Shown piece after piece: positions 1-7,273 of a stretch of DNA of 14,931 nt (position 1 is its first letter; every line of letters starts with the position of its first letter). The stretch spans positions 1 through 14,931 of the forward strand of contig CACXFN010000110.1 of assembly GCA_902766915.1 (NCBI GenBank). Direction: 5' to 3'. The DNA is from an uncultured Eubacteriales bacterium (GTDB taxonomy: Bacteria > Bacillota > Clostridia > Peptostreptococcales > Anaerovoracaceae). The translations under genes and the position numbers were made by a program. The notes under the pieces are model-generated. The model saw nothing but the letters and a program-made list of their open reading frames with translations. It was not told the DNA's origin and made no database searches.

Positions 1-25
1 AAAAGCATTCAGAAAGGAGTTTACA

Positions 26-1477
26 ATGAAAAGAATCATGTCGCTAGTTTTAATAGCAATCTTAATAGTAGTTTTGCCAATATCTGTTTTTGCTGAGACT
101 AAGCAAGTGAAAATTGATACTACTGATGTTAGAGTAGCGGGACAGAATAGATTTGGAACGTCATATGCTGTCTGTGAGGCGTTAAACAAGAAGGTGGGTA
201 AGTTTGATAATATTGTGGTTGCAAATGGAATGAACTTTCCAGATGCTCTTTCTGGAGGATATTTATCAAAAGTGAAAAATGCACCCTTGCTTTTGGTTAA
301 TCCGTCGGAGGAGGCCAAGGTAAAGTCATACATAGGTAGGTATATGAAGTCTGGTGGGACGGTATTTCTTTTAGGTGGTACTAGTGCTGTAAGAGGAGAG
401 TTTGAAGCATCTCTTAAGGCAGGCGGATTCAAAGTTGAGAGACTAGCTGGTCCAGGAAGATATGACACCAATCTTGCTATCCTTAATGAAGCTTTTGATT
501 CAGGGCAAGAACTTGTTGTAGCATCAGGGAAGAATTATCCTGACAGTTTATCTGGATCTTCAGTTGGTAGAGGGATGCTTTTGGTGGGTGATATACTAAC
601 AAAAGATCAGATTAAATGGCTGGAGTCAAATAGAATTAATAAAATATATATCCTTGGTGGAACAGGTGCTGTGAATAGCACGATTGAATCTTCGCTTAAA
701 AAATATGCAACAGTCGAACGAGTAGGTGGAAAGAATCGATGGGAGACTTCATATCTGATAGCAAAGAAGTTCTTCCCTAAGGCTGATACAGTAAGCCTAG
801 TTTGTGGAACGAATTTCCCGGATGGATTGTCAGGTGCTCCTCTTGCAATGTCGTATAATTCACCAATCATTCTTATTGCGAATAATAATTGGAATTATGC
901 TCACCAATTTGTTGTCGACAGAAAGATTACCAAGGATTATGCTATTGGAGGCACTGGCGCTATTTCAAATGCTACAGTTAGCAAGATTATGGAACAGTAC
1001 AAAACTGTGGAAGTTGTTGAAGTCTCAACAGAGTATAAGAATGCACTGGTAAAAGCTAAATCATATAGTGATTTGCTTAATATGTCAAAGGCAGGTTTAT
1101 ATGATCAGCTGACTTCAGCGTATGGAGAAAAGTTTCCTGCTGATGCGGCACAGTATGCTATTGATAATCTTGATGTAGATTATAAACAAAACGCATTAAA
1201 GAAAGCAAAGAGCTATTCGGACACTATGCATATGTCAAAAAAAGGTTTATACGATCAATTGGTGTCGGAATATGGAGAAAAATTTACTGAAGCAGAAGCA
1301 CAATATGCAATAGATAACTTAAAGGTTGATTATAAAACTAATGCACTAGAAAAAGCAAAGAGCTATCAGAAAACCCTCAACATGTCTAAGGCGGCCATCT
1401 ATGATCAGTTGATATCAGAATACGGTGAGGGTTTCACACCAGAAGAAGCGCAATATGCAATAGATCATCTGAATTAA
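26..1477 (+). CDS. Secreted CWB2 cell-wall-binding protein with three Ltp-type repeats
   Basis: A 483-residue exported surface protein. Residues 1-23 form a signal peptide (KR, hydrophobic core, cleavage after VFA). Residues about 36-325 hold three cell wall binding repeat 2 units, recognisable by RVAGQNRFGTSY, RLAGPGRYDTN and RVGGKNRWETSY starts, NFPDALSG/NYPDSLSG/NFPDGLSG cores and LLGGTSAV/ILGGTGAV/AIGGTGAI ends. In the family these bind anionic wall polymers non-covalently. Residues 337-483 are three copies of an exactly 50-residue unit (NAL.KAKSY at 339, 389 and 439; YDQL..YGE.F; AQYAID.L) matching the Ltp family (PF07553). That family includes lipoproteins of lactococcal phages that block superinfection. 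The start is set by AAAGGAG six bases before the ATG. No lipobox or LPXTG is present, so CWB2 is the anchor. The role is unknown; phage exclusion or host-surface binding are only possibilities. Confidence 0.9.
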   Translation: MKRIMSLVLIAILIVVLPISVFAETKQVKIDTTDVRVAGQNRFGTSYAVCEALNKKVGKFDNIVVANGMNFPDALSGGYLSKVKNAPLLLVNPSEEAKVKSYIGRYMKSGGTVFLLGGTSAVRGEFEASLKAGGFKVERLAGPGRYDTNLAILNEAFDSGQELVVASGKNYPDSLSGSSVGRGMLLVGDILTKDQIKWLESNRINKIYILGGTGAVNSTIESSLKKYATVERVGGKNRWETSYLIAKKFFPKADTVSLVCGTNFPDGLSGAPLAMSYNSPIILIANNNWNYAHQFVVDRKITKDYAIGGTGAISNATVSKIMEQYKTVEVVEVSTEYKNALVKAKSYSDLLNMSKAGLYDQLTSAYGEKFPADAAQYAIDNLDVDYKQNALKKAKSYSDTMHMSKKGLYDQLVSEYGEKFTEAEAQYAIDNLKVDYKTNALEKAKSYQKTLNMSKAAIYDQLISEYGEGFTPEEAQYAIDHLN

Positions 1478-1492
1478 TATAGCTAATCAACC

Positions 1493-1520
1493 AAAAGGAG
1501 GAGCACAGGCTCCTCCTTTT
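1493..1520 (+). terminator. Rho-independent terminator of the CWB2 gene
   Basis: A perfect 12-bp inverted repeat (AAAAGGAGGAGC / GCTCCTCCTTTT) with a 4-base ACAG loop, 15 bases after the CWB2 stop. The A/T ends supply a T-run on both strands, so it can also terminate minus-strand transcripts entering from the right. Confidence 0.9.
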
Positions 1521-1668
1521 AGTCATTTATATATCTTAAGTTTTGTTTAGTTCCTGTTTCTTTCTTTAATTTCCAATTAGTATAAAGAGAATTAATACTG
1601 TTTCTATAGCTTGAATTAGTGTATCCAATTATCTTTACTGTGGGTCTAATGAGTATAGTTTGGTTATT
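1519..1668 (-). pseudogene. Possible 3' remnant of an unrecognised gene
   Basis: Minus-strand reading from 1668 down to a TAA at 1519 is open for about 49 codons in very AT-rich DNA. It has a protein-like composition (includes SLYTNWKLKKETGTKQ and ends LRYIND). It stops right at the bidirectional terminator and its upstream end runs into the 93-bp repeat, where no start is credible. It could be the tail of a gene broken by the repeat. It could equally be chance. I do not recognise a family. Confidence 0.2.
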
Positions 1669-2066
1669 TGCGTTCGGCATCGCATCAAAAAAGGCTGTTG
1701 CTTGTGGCAGAGGCAAAAATAAGGGCAATGCCGAACGTGAGTTATAAGTTTAAGGGAGCATTGCGTTCGGCATCGCATCAAAAAAGGTTGTTGCCCGTGG
1801 CAGAGACAAAAATAAGGGCAACGCCGAACGTGAGCTATAGGAATAAGGGCATATTATGCCAAAAGTAAAAGATAAAACACAAAGAGCATTAGAGAGTTTA
1901 TAACAAAGTCTTTGAGCCACAGAGTTACGCAAGCACGAGAAATGAGCTTGAGAATAGAAGTGTGAGGAGACATTATCGAGGGAAGATACGAGCGTTTTCA
2001 ATCCCATGTTCGGGGGTTTATGATTCCGGATACGAATGTTTTCAATCCCATAGTAGAATGTTTTTT
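1521..2066. other. Gene-free intergenic stretch rich in repeats
   Basis: About 545 bases between the CWB2 terminator and the sanA-like gene. It holds the possible gene remnant (1519-1668), two copies of a 93-bp hairpin repeat (1670-1855) and a degenerate 22-bp repeat (1986-2073). Several small open frames exist on both strands, but each is explained by the repeats and lacks a ribosome binding site. I see no gene, tRNA or recognisable RNA in 1856-1985. Confidence 0.6.
1670..1855 (+). repeat. 93-bp hairpin-forming repeat, two tandem copies
   Basis: Two direct copies with period exactly 93 (GCGTTCGGCAT at 1670 and 1763). Each has a 67-bp core bounded by CGTTCGGC and GCCGAACG (1671-1737 and 1764-1830) followed by a less conserved 26-bp tail. 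An inner stem, GTTGCYY with GGGCAAY, abuts the right outer arm; on the left an 18-base bulge separates the two stems. All differences between copies inside the inner stem exchange G-C for G-U pairs on plus-strand RNA. The period is a multiple of three and both copies are open in one frame, but there is no usable start signal. It may be a MITE/REP-like element or an RNA. I believe similar sequences recur in Lachnospiraceae genomes, but this is from memory. Confidence 0.75.
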
Positions 2067-2073
2067 TTAATCC
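1986..2073. repeat. Degenerate 22-bp tandem repeat
   Basis: Units start at 1986, 2008, 2030 and 2052. Units 1 and 3 differ at 2 of 22 positions (ATACGAGCGTTTTCAATCCC versus ATACGAATGTTTTCAATCCC). Unit 4 keeps GAATGTTTT and AATCCCA. Unit 2 is weak (about 12 of 22). The last unit runs into the 3' end of the sanA-like gene, whose final codons and stop lie in it. Confidence 0.55.
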
Positions 2074-2816
2074 CAGGTTGCCCTTCCGTCTCCTGTTAGA
2101 TCAAAGGGGTCACCTAGATAGGTGGGTTTTGGCTTTACAATCGATTTTACAAAGTCTTTATTTCTGGCGGCGATTTCTCTAAGATCGCGATAAATCTGTC
2201 CGCTGTAATCAATGTCTTTTGCTGCAACTCCGGCAACATCCATACCAAGCTTTTTCCCAATATGGATTGCTCTGTACTCGTGATACTTCTGGGTGACCAC
2301 TATTAGCTTTGATGCACCAAAAATGTCCCTGGCGCGGTACATGGATTCATAAGTGGAGAATCCGGCATGGTCCAGGAACAAATCCTCGGGCAATACTCCT
2401 GCATCCATACAATAATCCTTCATGGTACCAACTTCATTGTAGTATTCCTGGCCATTGTCCCCGGAGAGCAGAATCTTTGGCGCAAAACCAAGCGTATATA
2501 ATTGAATGCCGCGGTCCAAGCGGTCCTTAAGCATTGGAGTAGGTGAGCCGTCGGGTCTAACACCGCAGCCCAAAACCAGAATGCATTCATAATCATGATA
2601 ATCTGCAAGCAGGTTTAGATCGTGTTCTGTATACTCATCGACCATAAGGGAATCAGTTTCTTGACTGTCATCTACCAAGCATAATTCATCCAGAGTCTTA
2701 CTTAACTCCATATCTATAAATCTGCTTGAACTTTTAATAACATAATAATTAAGACCAAAAACCAAGATAATAGACAAAACAATTATTACTAGTAAAATGG
2801 GCATTAGCTTTTTCAT
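2067..2816 (-). CDS. SanA/YdcF-like DUF218 membrane protein
   Basis: A 249-residue protein with an N-terminal membrane anchor (residues 5-27, KKLM start then hydrophobic) and an extracytoplasmic DUF218 domain. Family motifs are ILVLGCGVRPDGSPTP (79-94), RLDRGIQLY (99-107), ILLSGDNG (115-122), the ST-YES-RA segment (154-163) and IVVTQKYHEYRA (172-183). SanA and ElyC of enterobacteria share this fold and affect envelope barrier function and peptidoglycan or ECA precursor handling; the biochemical activity is not settled. It starts 11 bases after the asparaginase stop with no clear Shine-Dalgarno, so translation is probably coupled. The last residues (ATWD) and TAA lie in the 22-bp repeat. No gene symbol is given because SanA, ElyC and YdcF cannot be separated here. 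Confidence 0.85.
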   Translation of the reverse strand: MKKLMPILLVIIVLSIILVFGLNYYVIKSSSRFIDMELSKTLDELCLVDDSQETDSLMVDEYTEHDLNLLADYHDYECILVLGCGVRPDGSPTPMLKDRLDRGIQLYTLGFAPKILLSGDNGQEYYNEVGTMKDYCMDAGVLPEDLFLDHAGFSTYESMYRARDIFGASKLIVVTQKYHEYRAIHIGKKLGMDVAGVAAKDIDYSGQIYRDLREIAARNKDFVKSIVKPKPTYLGDPFDLTGDGRATWD

Positions 2817-2827
2817 AGTCTGTGGTA

Positions 2828-3868
2828 TTACACCATTGTTAAATCATGGTTAATAGGACGGTAGAAGTCAAATTTGAATTCTTTATGATTAATTGTGTGA
2901 CTATCGACAAAGGACTGTTTCCCCAGAATCCAACAAGCTTTAGCGAATGCGGATTCCGGCGTCATGTCATATGTTTCGATTAGATCAAAGTCAGCTTTTA
3001 CATCATGACCAACTCCATATACAGTCATGTCGCTTCCTTCATTTGCAACCTGCGTCGAGATAATTACTATGGTATTATGAGATTCCATAAGTCTTCTAAA
3101 CTCGTCCATCAGATATGATGGGATTCCGCCTAAGCCAAAACTTTCAACGATAATGCAATCATATTTATCAAAGATTACAGAGAGAAGAGATTTATCAAAG
3201 CCCGGGGTCATTTTTAGAGTGAATACTTTATCACTTACCCCATCAGCAAAGCAGGGTAGGTGGGTTTCTTTCATTGAGGCCGCAAGTATAAAGTCATCTT
3301 TGATATAGCGGATGATACGGCCGTCACGAATTATCGCCAGATATGGGTAATTGATGCTGGAAAAGGCATCGTAACTTTTGCTCTTTTCTTTTTTTGCTCG
3401 GGTGCCTGCGATAACCTTGCCGTCGAAAACGATGGATACTTGGTGAGAATTGTCGTTGGAGGCATATAAGATGCTGTCTCTTAGGTTTCTCCTGGCATCG
3501 GTATCCTCGGCATCGATTGGTTTTTGGGCGCCGGTTATCACAATGGGTTTAGAAGAATCCTGAACGAGGTAGGAAAGGGCTGCTCCTGTATATGCCAATG
3601 TATCGGTTCCGTGGCAAATAACGAATCCGTCGTATTTATCATAATTATCCTTTATAGCTATAGCGAAGTTCATCCAATCGGAAGGAGTGATATCTGTGCT
3701 ATCAAGATTACATACTTGAACTGCAGCAATCTCTGCATATTCCAGCACGTCCGGAACGTGGGACACGAGTTCCTCCGCGGACATCAAAGGTATAAGTCCT
3801 GATTCCGATTGCTTACTGGCAATAGTGCCGCCGGTACCGATTACGAGAATTCTTTTTTTGTTATTCAT
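2828..3868 (-). CDS. ansA: Type I (cytoplasmic) L-asparaginase
   Basis: A 346-residue protein hydrolysing L-asparagine to aspartate and ammonia. The first catalytic Thr lies in IGTGGTIASK (T15 from the chosen start) and the second motif is CHGTDTLAYT (residues 85-94, T88/D89). ITGAQKP and DARRNLRDS follow, then a C-terminal domain with SFGLGGIPS and ISTQVANEGSDM. There is no signal peptide, which with the length fits the cytosolic AnsA type rather than the periplasmic AnsB type. The chosen ATG (3868) has GAGG five bases upstream. An in-frame GTG at 3874 would sit directly on that site and is less likely. A strong promoter lies 49 bases upstream and the sanA-like gene follows in the same transcript. 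Confidence 0.93.
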   Translation of the reverse strand: MNNKKRILVIGTGGTIASKQSESGLIPLMSAEELVSHVPDVLEYAEIAAVQVCNLDSTDITPSDWMNFAIAIKDNYDKYDGFVICHGTDTLAYTGAALSYLVQDSSKPIVITGAQKPIDAEDTDARRNLRDSILYASNDNSHQVSIVFDGKVIAGTRAKKEKSKSYDAFSSINYPYLAIIRDGRIIRYIKDDFILAASMKETHLPCFADGVSDKVFTLKMTPGFDKSLLSVIFDKYDCIIVESFGLGGIPSYLMDEFRRLMESHNTIVIISTQVANEGSDMTVYGVGHDVKADFDLIETYDMTPESAFAKACWILGKQSFVDSHTINHKEFKFDFYRPINHDLTMV

Positions 3869-3916
3869 AGTCACCTCAACATTTGTTAATTATCTTAAAT
3901 AACTATGTCGCAATTA

Positions 3917-3945
3917 ATTATAGCATTCATAACAGGGTTCATCAA
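3917..3945 (-). promoter_or_regulatory. Sigma-A promoter of asparaginase operon
   Basis: -35 TTGATG (3940-3945), 17-base spacer, perfect -10 TATAAT (3917-3922) with an extended TGC just upstream. It faces the asparaginase gene with a leader of about 40 bases. Confidence 0.8.
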
Positions 3946-3975
3946 ATTTACCTAGGATTGAACTGATATAAGCTA

Positions 3976-4004
3976 TTGATAAAGCCAATAATCTGTATTA
4001 TTAT
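3976..4004 (+). promoter_or_regulatory. Likely sigma-A promoter of guaB
   Basis: -35 TTGATA (3976-3981), 17-base spacer, -10 TATTAT (3999-4004). Transcription would begin near 4011, giving an unusually long leader of about 190 bases before guaB. Confidence 0.6.
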
Positions 4005-4065
4005 ATTAACAATTTATCGACAGATAAAAGGTATCTTAAATGTCTCATGAGATTTGTAGCGAAGA

Positions 4066-4122
4066 ATTAATGCAATTAAAAAAGATTAGTGCAATTAAAA
4101 AGGATTAATGCAATTAAATGAG
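4066..4122 (+). repeat. Three tandem 19-bp repeats in the guaB leader
   Basis: Units start at 4066, 4085 and 4104 with the core ATTARTGCAATTAAA. Units 1 and 3 share all 15 core bases and unit 2 has one A-to-G change. They lie downstream of the predicted start of transcription, so they would be in the mRNA leader. Function unknown. Confidence 0.8.
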
Positions 4123-4203
4123 ACAAAGTAAAAAAGACAAGATAAAAAAGATAAGATAAAAGAGACAAGGTAGAGGAAACAAGAGGAAACAAAGGAGAGC
4201 AAA
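4123..4203 (+). promoter_or_regulatory. Purine-rich leader and ribosome binding site of guaB
   Basis: About 80 bases almost without T or C, built of loosely repeated AGACAAGRTA and AGGAAACAAG units and ending in AAAGGAG six bases before the guaB ATG. Such a leader should stay unstructured. No riboswitch fold or terminator was found in it. Confidence 0.5.
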
Positions 4204-5712
4204 ATGGCACAATTCATTAACGAACCATCCAGGACTTTTAACGAATATTTACTGCTTCCGGGTTATACCAGTAAAGACTGTACAATGGATAATGTCAGTC
4301 TTAGGACACCCATTGTAAAGTTTAAAAAAGGAGAGGAGTCAGCTCTCTATGCAAATATCCCCCTTGTTTCTGCAGTGATGCAGGCTGTATCCGATGATAG
4401 GATGGCCGTTGCATTAGCCAAAGAAGGCGGGATTTCTTTTATCTTCGGATCTCAGCCAATTGAGAGCCAGGCTGAAATGATTAGAAGAGTAAAATCATAT
4501 AAAGCTGGTTTTGTAAAGAGCGACAGTAACCTAAGACCGGATCAAACTATGCAGGATGTTCTGGATTTAAAGAGGCGAAGTGGCCATTCTACCATCGCAA
4601 TTACAGAGGATGGTACCGCCGAAGGGAAAATAGTAGGAATTGTTACCAGCAGAGATTACAGAGTAAGCCGTATGGATCCTGCAACTAAGATAAGCGAGTT
4701 TATGACTCCCTTTGATAAATTGATTTATGCTGAGGATGGAGTGACGCTTTCTGAAGCAAACGATATTCTTTGGGATTATAAACTGAACGCACTTCCGATA
4801 ATAGATAAGAATCAAAGGCTTACTCATTTTGTTTTCAGAAAGGATTACGACAACCACAAATCAAATCCTTTTGAACTCCTTGATGAAGGTAAACGTTATG
4901 TTGTAGGTGCAGGAATCAACAGTCGTGATTATGAGGAAAGGGTACCTGCGCTAGTTGAAGCAGGCGCAGATATTCTCTGTATAGATTCTTCTGAAGGATA
5001 CTCGGAATGGCAAAAGGATACAATAGCCTGGATTCGTTCAAAATATGGAGACAGTGTAAAGGTTGGTGCAGGAAATGTTGTTGATGCCGACGGTTTTAGG
5101 TATCTGGTAGATGCCGGTGCTGACTTTGTAAAAATCGGAATCGGTGGTGGTTCCATATGCATAACCCGTGAGCAAAAGGGTATTGGACGAGGTCAGGCTT
5201 CAGCAGTTATTGAAGTCGCTGAGGCAAGAAAGAAGTATTACGAAGAGACTGGAATCTACGTTCCAATATGCTCGGATGGCGGTATAGTATATGACTACCA
5301 CATGACTTTGGCTTTAGCAATGGGAGCAGACTTCATTATGCTTGGAAGATATTTTGCAAGATTTGATGAATCGCCGACAAACAGACTGAACATCAACGGA
5401 AACTATGTTAAAGAGTATTGGGGAGAAGGCTCCAATAGAGCAAGAAACTGGCAACGTTATGACTTGGGTGGGGATCCAAAAATGAAGTTTGAAGAAGGGG
5501 TGGATTCCTATGTTCCATATGCAGGTCCACTTCATGACAATGTTCAACTCAGTTTAAACAAGGTGAAATCAACTATGTGTAACTGCGGTGTGCTCTCCAT
5601 TACGGAACTACAGGAAAAAGCAAAGCTTACTCTGGTTTCGGCAACATCTATAGTTGAAGGTGGGGCACATGACGTAATCCTTCGTGATTCCAGCCAAAAT
5701 GCAATTAGATAA
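4204..5712 (+). CDS. guaB: IMP dehydrogenase, Tritrichomonas foetus-like type
   Basis: A 502-residue enzyme oxidising IMP to XMP with NAD+, the committed step to GMP. The barrel is interrupted by a CBS pair (about residues 102-220). Catalytic Cys319 lies in [12 protein letters not shown], the flap Arg418-Tyr419 in NWQRYDLGG, the NAD-contacting Asp261 in CIDSSEG and the IMP phosphate site around SDGG (Asp358). These numbers coincide with those of the T. foetus enzyme, and the recalled parasite sequence matches across long blocks. Lys310 and Glu431, which in T. foetus are linked to low mycophenolic acid sensitivity, are also present. The start has AAAGGAG at good spacing. It stands alone with its own promoter, long leader and a downstream terminator. 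The enzyme call is secure. The closeness to the protozoan enzyme rests on memory. Confidence 0.97.
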   Translation: MAQFINEPSRTFNEYLLLPGYTSKDCTMDNVSLRTPIVKFKKGEESALYANIPLVSAVMQAVSDDRMAVALAKEGGISFIFGSQPIESQAEMIRRVKSYKAGFVKSDSNLRPDQTMQDVLDLKRRSGHSTIAITEDGTAEGKIVGIVTSRDYRVSRMDPATKISEFMTPFDKLIYAEDGVTLSEANDILWDYKLNALPIIDKNQRLTHFVFRKDYDNHKSNPFELLDEGKRYVVGAGINSRDYEERVPALVEAGADILCIDSSEGYSEWQKDTIAWIRSKYGDSVKVGAGNVVDADGFRYLVDAGADFVKIGIGGGSICITREQKGIGRGQASAVIEVAEARKKYYEETGIYVPICSDGGIVYDYHMTLALAMGADFIMLGRYFARFDESPTNRLNINGNYVKEYWGEGSNRARNWQRYDLGGDPKMKFEEGVDSYVPYAGPLHDNVQLSLNKVKSTMCNCGVLSITELQEKAKLTLVSATSIVEGGAHDVILRDSSQNAIR

Positions 5713-5765
5713 ACCCAACACGTTTTGTCATATAACCCACGTTTTATCCTATTAGCCTAATAATA

Positions 5766-5794
5766 GAGGTGTAGCCGCATATGGACTACACCTC
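5766..5794. terminator. Bidirectional terminator between guaB and trxA
   Basis: GAGGTGTAG and CTACACCTC form a 9-bp stem, extended by CC/GG with one bulged A around a GCATAT loop. It lies between two convergent genes. The T-tracts are modest on both sides (GTATTAGTTTT on plus, CTATTATT on minus). Confidence 0.75.
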
Positions 5795-5807
5795 GTATTA
5801 GTTTTAA

Positions 5808-6119
5808 CTAGATTCCCAATTGTGATTTAAGCATTTCCTTAGGCATGTGGCCAACTGCGCGAGCCTTTTCTTCGCCACCTTCAATCTTAACGATTGTTGG
5901 AATGCTCATAACCCCATATTTCTGTGCAAGTTCCGGTTCCTCATCTACATTAACCTTACCAACCTTAACGGTTCCGGCCATTTCTTCTGAAAGCTCTTCG
6001 ATGATTGGTCCGGTCATTCTGCAAGGACCACACCAAGGGGCCCAAAAATCTACTACTACAGGAAGCTCGGAATTCTGTACTTCTGTTTCAAAATTTGCTT
6101 TTGTAATTTGTAATGCCAT
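5808..6119 (-). CDS. trxA: Thioredoxin
   Basis: A 103-residue single-domain thioredoxin, the usual length. The redox motif [10 protein letters not shown] follows VVVDF, and the cis-proline segment MSIPTI and a C-terminal GHMPKEML helix are in place. It reduces cytoplasmic disulfides. The frame stays open 30 codons further upstream, but the true start is the ATG at 6119: AAAGGAG lies 8 bases before it and the predicted -10 element (6198-6203) lies inside the longer frame. The longer form also adds a low-complexity, non-thioredoxin head. It is apparently monocistronic, with no thioredoxin reductase beside it. Confidence 0.95.
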   Translation of the reverse strand: MALQITKANFETEVQNSELPVVVDFWAPWCGPCRMTGPIIEELSEEMAGTVKVGKVNVDEEPELAQKYGVMSIPTIVKIEGGEEKARAVGHMPKEMLKSQLGI

Positions 6120-6197
6120 CTCTATTCTCCTTTGCATATTATTAATTGATTTGATTTCAAAACTATAACTGTTTTTTTTTTGTTTTATTACAATTGG

Positions 6198-6226
6198 ATT
6201 ATACCTCATTCATTAGTATAAAAACA
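6198..6226 (-). promoter_or_regulatory. Promoter of trxA
   Basis: Perfect -10 TATAAT (6198-6203), 17-base spacer, weak -35 TGTTTT (6221-6226). The leader is about 70 bases and includes a run of ten T or more on the minus-strand complement (A-tract in RNA). Confidence 0.6.
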
Positions 6227-6256
6227 TATAATAATAAAATTAACAGTGACTAAATC

Positions 6257-6278
6257 ACATATGAAGGTCGGCATATGT
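6257..6278 (-). terminator. Weak inverted repeat after the importer operon
   Basis: ACATATG / CATATGT with an 8-base loop lies 3 bases beyond the last permease stop. There is no good T-run after it, so terminator function is uncertain. Confidence 0.3.
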
Positions 6279-6280
6279 AC

Positions 6281-7273
6281 CTAGCGATCTTCTCTAAAAT
6301 ACGGAAGCCCTAGACTTTCCGGTGGCTGATTCTCTCTTTTGTTTCTGGTACTTGTTAGTATTAGAACTATGATGGTAACCAAGTATGGGAGCATTTTATA
6401 TAATTCCTTGTTTGCCAAATTCATTCCTGTGGGGATAAAAAGATATAGAATATACAGTCCGCCAAAAAGAATTGAGGCAGGAACACTTAGGCTTGGTCTC
6501 CAGATTGTGAAGATAACCAATGCAATAGCCAGCCAACCTCTGTCGCCAAAACCATCGTTTGACCAAACTCCGTTGGCATAATCCATAACATAGTACAGAC
6601 CGCCCAGACCTGCGATCATACAACCGATGCAGGTGGCGAGGTATTTATATCGGGTAGTATTTATTCCGGCAGCATCTGCAGTGGCTGGGTTTTCGCCAAC
6701 GGCTCTAAGATGAAGTCCTTGACGTGTTTTCTTAAGAAAGTATCCGGCAATGAAAGCTATAATAATTGCCAGATAGGCAAGAAATCCATATGAAAGGAAG
6801 ACTTTCCCGAACCAACCTGTGGATTTTGCAAAGGGGAGGGTTGTTCTAAAAACATTGCTTGTTGCTGAAAGTGCTATGGAAGGCACGTCAGCCCCAGTGA
6901 TTTTAATAAGGGATCCTCCGAAGAAATTTCCAAAACCAACACCAAAGGTTGTCATGGCAAGACCTGTTACATTTTGGTTTGCTCTCAATGTAACTGTTAG
7001 GAAGCAATAAAGTAGACCCATTAAAAGGGATCCTATCAGGCAACAGATGATGGGAATCAGTATTGCCAAAGCGCTGTTCATTCCCGTGCCCTGGGTACTT
7101 CTTTCATATAGAAATGCACCTATAACACCTGATATTCCGCCTACATACATAACACCGGGAATTCCCAGATTAAGGTTGCCTGATTTTTCGGTTATGGTTT
7201 CCCCGACACTTCCGTATAGGAGGGGAATGCTCTGAGCAACGGCTCTTGGTATAAAAGCAATTAAATCAAACAT
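6281..7273 (-). CDS. nupQ: Nucleoside ABC importer permease, NupQ-like
   Basis: A 330-residue polytopic permease of the BPD_transp_2 family (branched-chain amino acid/ribose/BMP type). The signature SGNLNLGIPGVMYVGG (residues 31-46) corresponds to the family's N-LG-EG segment. A cytoplasmic loop, RAVGENPATADAAGI (near residue 200), matches the segment that contacts the ATPase. Nine or so hydrophobic helices are visible. It is the second membrane subunit and its ATG overlaps the stop of the upstream permease (TGATG), with GGAGGG seven bases before it. By order and family it corresponds to NupQ of the Bacillus guanosine importer. Substrate is inferred from the purine context, not from sequence. 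Confidence 0.88.
   Translation of the reverse strand: MFDLIAFIPRAVAQSIPLLYGSVGETITEKSGNLNLGIPGVMYVGGISGVIGAFLYERSTQGTGMNSALAILIPIICCLIGSLLMGLLYCFLTVTLRANQNVTGLAMTTFGVGFGNFFGGSLIKITGADVPSIALSATSNVFRTTLPFAKSTGWFGKVFLSYGFLAYLAIIIAFIAGYFLKKTRQGLHLRAVGENPATADAAGINTTRYKYLATCIGCMIAGLGGLYYVMDYANGVWSNDGFGDRGWLAIALVIFTIWRPSLSVPASILFGGLYILYLFIPTGMNLANKELYKMLPYLVTIIVLILTSTRNKRENQPPESLGLPYFREDR

Noticed and set aside
1671..1737. Insertion sequence or transposase remnant
   Set aside because: The 10-bp terminal inverted repeats look transposon-like, but there is no transposase and no target duplication could be seen, so only a MITE-like origin remains possible.
1668..1868. A 66-codon plus-strand frame across the 93-bp repeat
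   Set aside because: It starts with TTG, has no ribosome binding site, and the differences between copies follow RNA pairing rather than codon constraint.
1750..2007. An 85-codon minus-strand frame
   Set aside because: It lies entirely in repeat DNA, has no ribosome binding site, and its start falls inside the 22-bp repeat.
1985..2055. CRISPR-like repeat (GGGATTGAAAAC on the minus strand)
   Set aside because: The unit resembles the 3' end of some CRISPR repeats, but the period is 22 with degenerate units, there are no unique spacers of constant size, and no cas genes are nearby.
6120..6209. N-terminal extension of thioredoxin
   Set aside because: It contains the predicted -10 element, and the ATG at 6119 has its own good ribosome site and gives the family's normal length.
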